A stretch of DNA of 64,000 nucleotides from Burkholderiales bacterium (GTDB taxonomy: Bacteria; Pseudomonadota; Gammaproteobacteria; Burkholderiales; Casimicrobiaceae): positions 1-64,000 of the forward strand of contig JAEUPL010000006.1 in the NCBI GenBank assembly GCA_016790165.1, written 5' to 3'. Below are positions 61,079 to 64,000 of the stretch, piece after piece; the first letter of the stretch is position 1, and every line of letters begins with the position of its first letter. Below the pieces are notes generated by a model, which saw only the letters and a list, made by a program, of their open reading frames with translations, did no database searches and was not told where the DNA came from. A program made the position numbers and the translations under genes.

Positions 61079-61505
61079 CCAGGGTTTCAAATCCAGCCCG
61101 AACGAACGCCTGCAACGTGCCAGGTTTGAAACCCAGCCTACGACGCTGCTCGTCGAAGGCGCCCGCCAGATCGACATTCCCACCCGCGACACCGCGCCGT
61201 GGCGTGCGGCGTTGAACGACTTGAAAGCAATCCGCCACACGCCGCGCGGCGTCTGCGCGATAGCCTGAGCTCGCCTCTGAGCGACACAACGCACGTTCGC
61301 GACACGCATCGCTGATCGGCGCCTGCTTTGCTCATGTCGGGTACGGCGGTTGCCCAGGCGCGCCCCCACGCTGCACCGGCGAGCGCGTGTGGTCACCCAA
61401 CCGTCATCTTTTGTAGTAACGTGGCAACACAGCGTCCGGGCCGTTCCGGCGGCGTCATGCCGGGGCCCGCAGCAGTGAGCGCTGAACGGCGCGGGGGGAA
61501 ATCAG
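61079..61505. other. Intergenic region with one inverted repeat
   Basis: GGGTTTCAAA (61082-61091) faces TTTGAAACCC (61125-61134) across a 33-base loop, just after the PH-domain gene. The rest is unremarkable and should hold the promoter of the large secreted protein; GGGGGGA lies about eight bases before its ATG. Confidence 0.55.
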
Positions 61506-64000
61506 ATGCGTTTTGTTGTCACGCTGACAATTTTGGTGATCAGTTTGCTGCTCGCTGCGGCGAACCCATCATCGGCCGCCACCAAAACCTGGACCGGGGG
61601 TGGCGGCAATGCCAACTGGTCAACCGCTGCCAACTGGAGCCCCCCGGGCGCGCCGGTGGCGGGCGACCTTGTTCAATTCAACACCCCCGCCACTTCGAAC
61701 GCCAACCTCGGCGCGGTGGCGATTATCGGCATCATCTTGGGCCCCAACTCCGGCGGCACCGTCATCAACGGCGCGGTCACCATCAACGCCTCCATTCTCA
61801 CGATCAACATTGACGACCAGAGCACCAGCGCCACCGCCAGCCAGATTAACGCCACAGTCGCGATCACCGGCGCCGGGCTCTACATCAAGTCCGGCAACGC
61901 CGCGCACACGCTCTCCATGGGCGCAGCCATCAGCGGCGCCCACGCGGTGCGCATCATTGGCCCCGGCGCGGTGGAATTTGCGAGCGCGTCCAACAACACC
62001 TACACCGGCGCCACCACCGTCGCCTCGGCCGGCAGCAACGGCGGCGCAGGCGTGCTGCGGCTCAGCGGATTTGCCACGCAACTGGTGCCGGGCGATTTGC
62101 TTATCGGCGAAGGCGTCGGCGCAGCCAACTCCGCCAAAGTGCAGTTGGTCGCGACCTTCCCGCAACTGATCAAAGACACTTCCATCGTCAACGTCGCCTC
62201 CGACGGAGTGCTGGAGATGGGCCAGTTGTCCGAAACCATCGCCCGGCTCACCGGCACCGGCGCGGTGACGAGTACGGACGCCAACGCGCTCTTGATCGTC
62301 GGTGACAGCGGCGACTTCACCTGGGGCGGCGTGATCTCCGGGCCGGGCCGAATCAACAAGGTCGGCACCGGAACCATGACCTACACCGCCGTCAACACCT
62401 ACACCGGCACCACCACCGTGAGCGGCGGCACGCTGGTGCTGGGCGCGCCGTCCAGAACCATCTTCGGCCCGCTCAACATCGGCCTGGGCGTCGGCACAAC
62501 GACCACCGCTACCGTGCGTCTTGCAAACTTCTACCAAAACGATAACTCGTTCCTGCCAATCACCATCAATGCCGACGGGAAATTGGACATTGATGCGTTC
62601 TTGGACGATCTTGGCGCTGTCACCATGAACGGTGGCCACTTTACAAACGCCGACGGGGCTCGCATCGATGGTGGCCTGACCATGAATGGCGGCACTATCA
62701 CCGCCGCGACCAGCGACCCGTTAACGATGGGATCCAATGTGGTCGCGACGTCGACCGGGCCGTTCGGCGCGGCGTCCATCAACGCGAACGTTCTGCTCCG
62801 AAACAGGCCCACAACTTTTACGGTCAACAGCGGCAGCGCACAGCCGGAATTGACCATTAACGGCATGTTAACGATCGGTGCCGGTTTGCCCAGCAGCCTC
62901 ATCAAAACCGGTGCCGGCACCCTGCGCCTCGCGGGCACCGCCGCCAACGACTACGGCGGCAGAACGACGATTGCGCAAGGTACGCTGGAGCTCGCCAAAC
63001 CCGACAACGTGGGTGCCATCACCGGCCCCATCGAGATTGGCAACGACACCGATCCCGCAGGCTCGGCCACGCTCAAAAATATGGCCAGCAATCAACTCAT
63101 CGGCAAACCCGATGTCACGATCTACGCGTCCGGCGTGTATCAGGTTGCCGACGCCTCGACGCCGCGCACCGAAACCATCGGCAAACTGAACGGCAGCGGA
63201 AAGCTCTTTCTGCCGTTCCGCCCCGAGCTCACCATCGACTTCCCCGCAGGCGCCAGCACATTCTCCGGTGTGATAGACCACCCCGCCCCCAACGCCTCAG
63301 GCAACAAACGCATTAACAAGCGCGGCGGCGGCGAACAAATTTTTGCCTTAAACACCAGCTACGACGGGTTGTTGGTGGTGTACGAAGGGGCTTTGTGGGT
63401 GGACGGGCAAATGGCTCAGGCACCCGTGTCCATTCAAGGTGGCACGTTAAGCGGCAAGGGACGGGTCGGGGATGTCGAAGTCGGCAGCAACGTCGCCGCG
63501 ATGTCCACGCTTTGGCCGGGCGGCGCCTTCGGCCCATTGACAACGGGGGCGGCGGCGTTTTCGTTCGGGCCCAGCGCCCGGCTCCGCATCGACCTGCCCA
63601 GCGCCACACCCGGCACCCACGGCAGGCTTTCGGTGACCGGCGCATTCCGGCCGGGTGACAACGGCGGCGGTTCGCTCTACGTCAACCCAATCGACAACCC
63701 AACGCCCGCCAACGGCACCGTCTTCGAGATCGTCTCCAAAGTCAGCGCGGGTGCCGTCACCGGCACCTTCCCAGGACTGCCCGAAGGCCGCTCGGTCTAC
63801 ATGGGCGCAAGAAACGGCAAGATTTCCTACGTCGGCGGCGACGGCAACGACGTCACCCTGACCGTTGCCCCGACGCTCGACATCGACGGCGACAGCCGGT
63901 ACTTGCCCGAGACCGACGGGCTGTTGATCACGCGCTACATCAACGGCGTCAGAGGCCCCGCCTTGATCGCCAACGCGGTCGCGGCCGGGGCGCGACGAAC
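61506..64000 (+). CDS. Large secreted beta-strand-repeat (PATR) protein with dockerin-like module, cut by window end
   Basis: At least 831 residues; no stop is reached. Signal peptide residues 1-25 (LTILVISLLLAAANPSSAA). The body is glycine/threonine/asparagine-rich and has autotransporter-associated beta-strand repeats of the type GTGTMTYTAVNTYTGTTTV and GAGTLRLAGTAANDYGGRTT followed by GTLVLG or GTLELA, expected to form a right-handed beta-helix. Close to the edge a dockerin-like module begins (LDIDGDSRYLPETDGLLITR), the same class as in four other genes here, where a classic autotransporter would have its beta-barrel. So secretion is probably not by type V, pending the missing 3' end. Confidence 0.82.
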   Translation, partial: MRFVVTLTILVISLLLAAANPSSAATKTWTGGGGNANWSTAANWSPPGAPVAGDLVQFNTPATSNANLGAVAIIGIILGPNSGGTVINGAVTINASILTINIDDQSTSATASQINATVAITGAGLYIKSGNAAHTLSMGAAISGAHAVRIIGPGAVEFASASNNTYTGATTVASAGSNGGAGVLRLSGFATQLVPGDLLIGEGVGAANSAKVQLVATFPQLIKDTSIVNVASDGVLEMGQLSETIARLTGTGAVTSTDANALLIVGDSGDFTWGGVISGPGRINKVGTGTMTYTAVNTYTGTTTVSGGTLVLGAPSRTIFGPLNIGLGVGTTTTATVRLANFYQNDNSFLPITINADGKLDIDAFLDDLGAVTMNGGHFTNADGARIDGGLTMNGGTITAATSDPLTMGSNVVATSTGPFGAASINANVLLRNRPTTFTVNSGSAQPELTINGMLTIGAGLPSSLIKTGAGTLRLAGTAANDYGGRTTIAQGTLELAKPDNVGAITGPIEIGNDTDPAGSATLKNMASNQLIGKPDVTIYASGVYQVADASTPRTETIGKLNGSGKLFLPFRPELTIDFPAGASTFSGVIDHPAPNASGNKRINKRGGGEQIFALNTSYDGLLVVYEGALWVDGQMAQAPVSIQGGTLSGKGRVGDVEVGSNVAAMSTLWPGGAFGPLTTGAAAFSFGPSARLRIDLPSATPGTHGRLSVTGAFRPGDNGGGSLYVNPIDNPTPANGTVFEIVSKVSAGAVTGTFPGLPEGRSVYMGARNGKISYVGGDGNDVTLTVAPTLDIDGDSRYLPETDGLLITRYINGVRGPALIANAVAAGARR

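Overview
The window reads as a chromosomal segment of a high-GC betaproteobacterium, most likely of the Burkholderiales. The evidence is two Bug/TctC-type tricarboxylate receptors beside CaiB-family CoA-transferases, a pcnB-folK-deoxynucleoside kinase run, a divergent yhbY/rlmE pair, and many TRAP-type and LysR-type genes. I saw no rRNA, tRNA, CRISPR array, insertion sequence or prophage. No genus can be proven from this stretch alone.

Layout. 1-12 kb: cysQ-like phosphatase, ferredoxin, CaiB CoA-transferase, a secreted seven-repeat protein, corA, an orphan GspE/PilB ATPase, then 6-phosphogluconate dehydrogenase, an unlisted 42-residue peptide gene with a double-glycine leader, gluconokinase fused to a helical-repeat domain, yhbY and rlmE. 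12-22.4 kb: two more secreted repeat proteins flank a catabolic block (domain-swapped aconitase-like hydratase, Bug receptor, CoA-transferase, HMG-CoA-lyase-like enzyme, LysR regulator). 22.4-32.5 kb: TAXI receptor, OmpA/BON and helix-hairpin-helix membrane pair, ssb, MFS transporter, FimV, deoxynucleoside kinase, folK, pcnB. 32.6-45 kb: ppa, a LytS/LytTR two-component pair, DUF2189, a TRAP transporter (DctP/Q/M), lysA, and the ergothioneine genes egtD and egtB. 45-50.3 kb: TetR regulator and an RND efflux pair. 50.5-61 kb: ECF sigma factor with an ankyrin-tailed putative anti-sigma and a secreted partner, a Bug receptor, a LamG protein, DUF2788/DUF2189, a Tat nitroreductase-like lipoprotein, a Phd/zeta toxin-antitoxin pair and a PH-domain protein. 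From 61.5 kb to the edge runs a large secreted beta-strand-repeat protein.

Two patterns cut across the window. First, five secreted proteins (three with seven delta-60 repeats, one LamG protein, one beta-strand-repeat protein) share C-terminal dockerin-like, calcium-loop modules (DxDxDG followed by TDxLLxxRxxLGLxG), which suggests a common surface attachment or maturation device. Second, seven intergenic copies of an imperfect palindrome occur at 213, 13682, 20382, 25484, 34694, 45048 and 58670. Each is exactly 120 bp, with conserved ends (ACAGCTTTT ... AAAAGC) and a central GTCGAC placed exactly at the symmetry centre. The arms vary in sequence yet stay partly self-complementary, and all seven copies have the same orientation on the + strand. 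This family is the strongest unexplained signal in the window.
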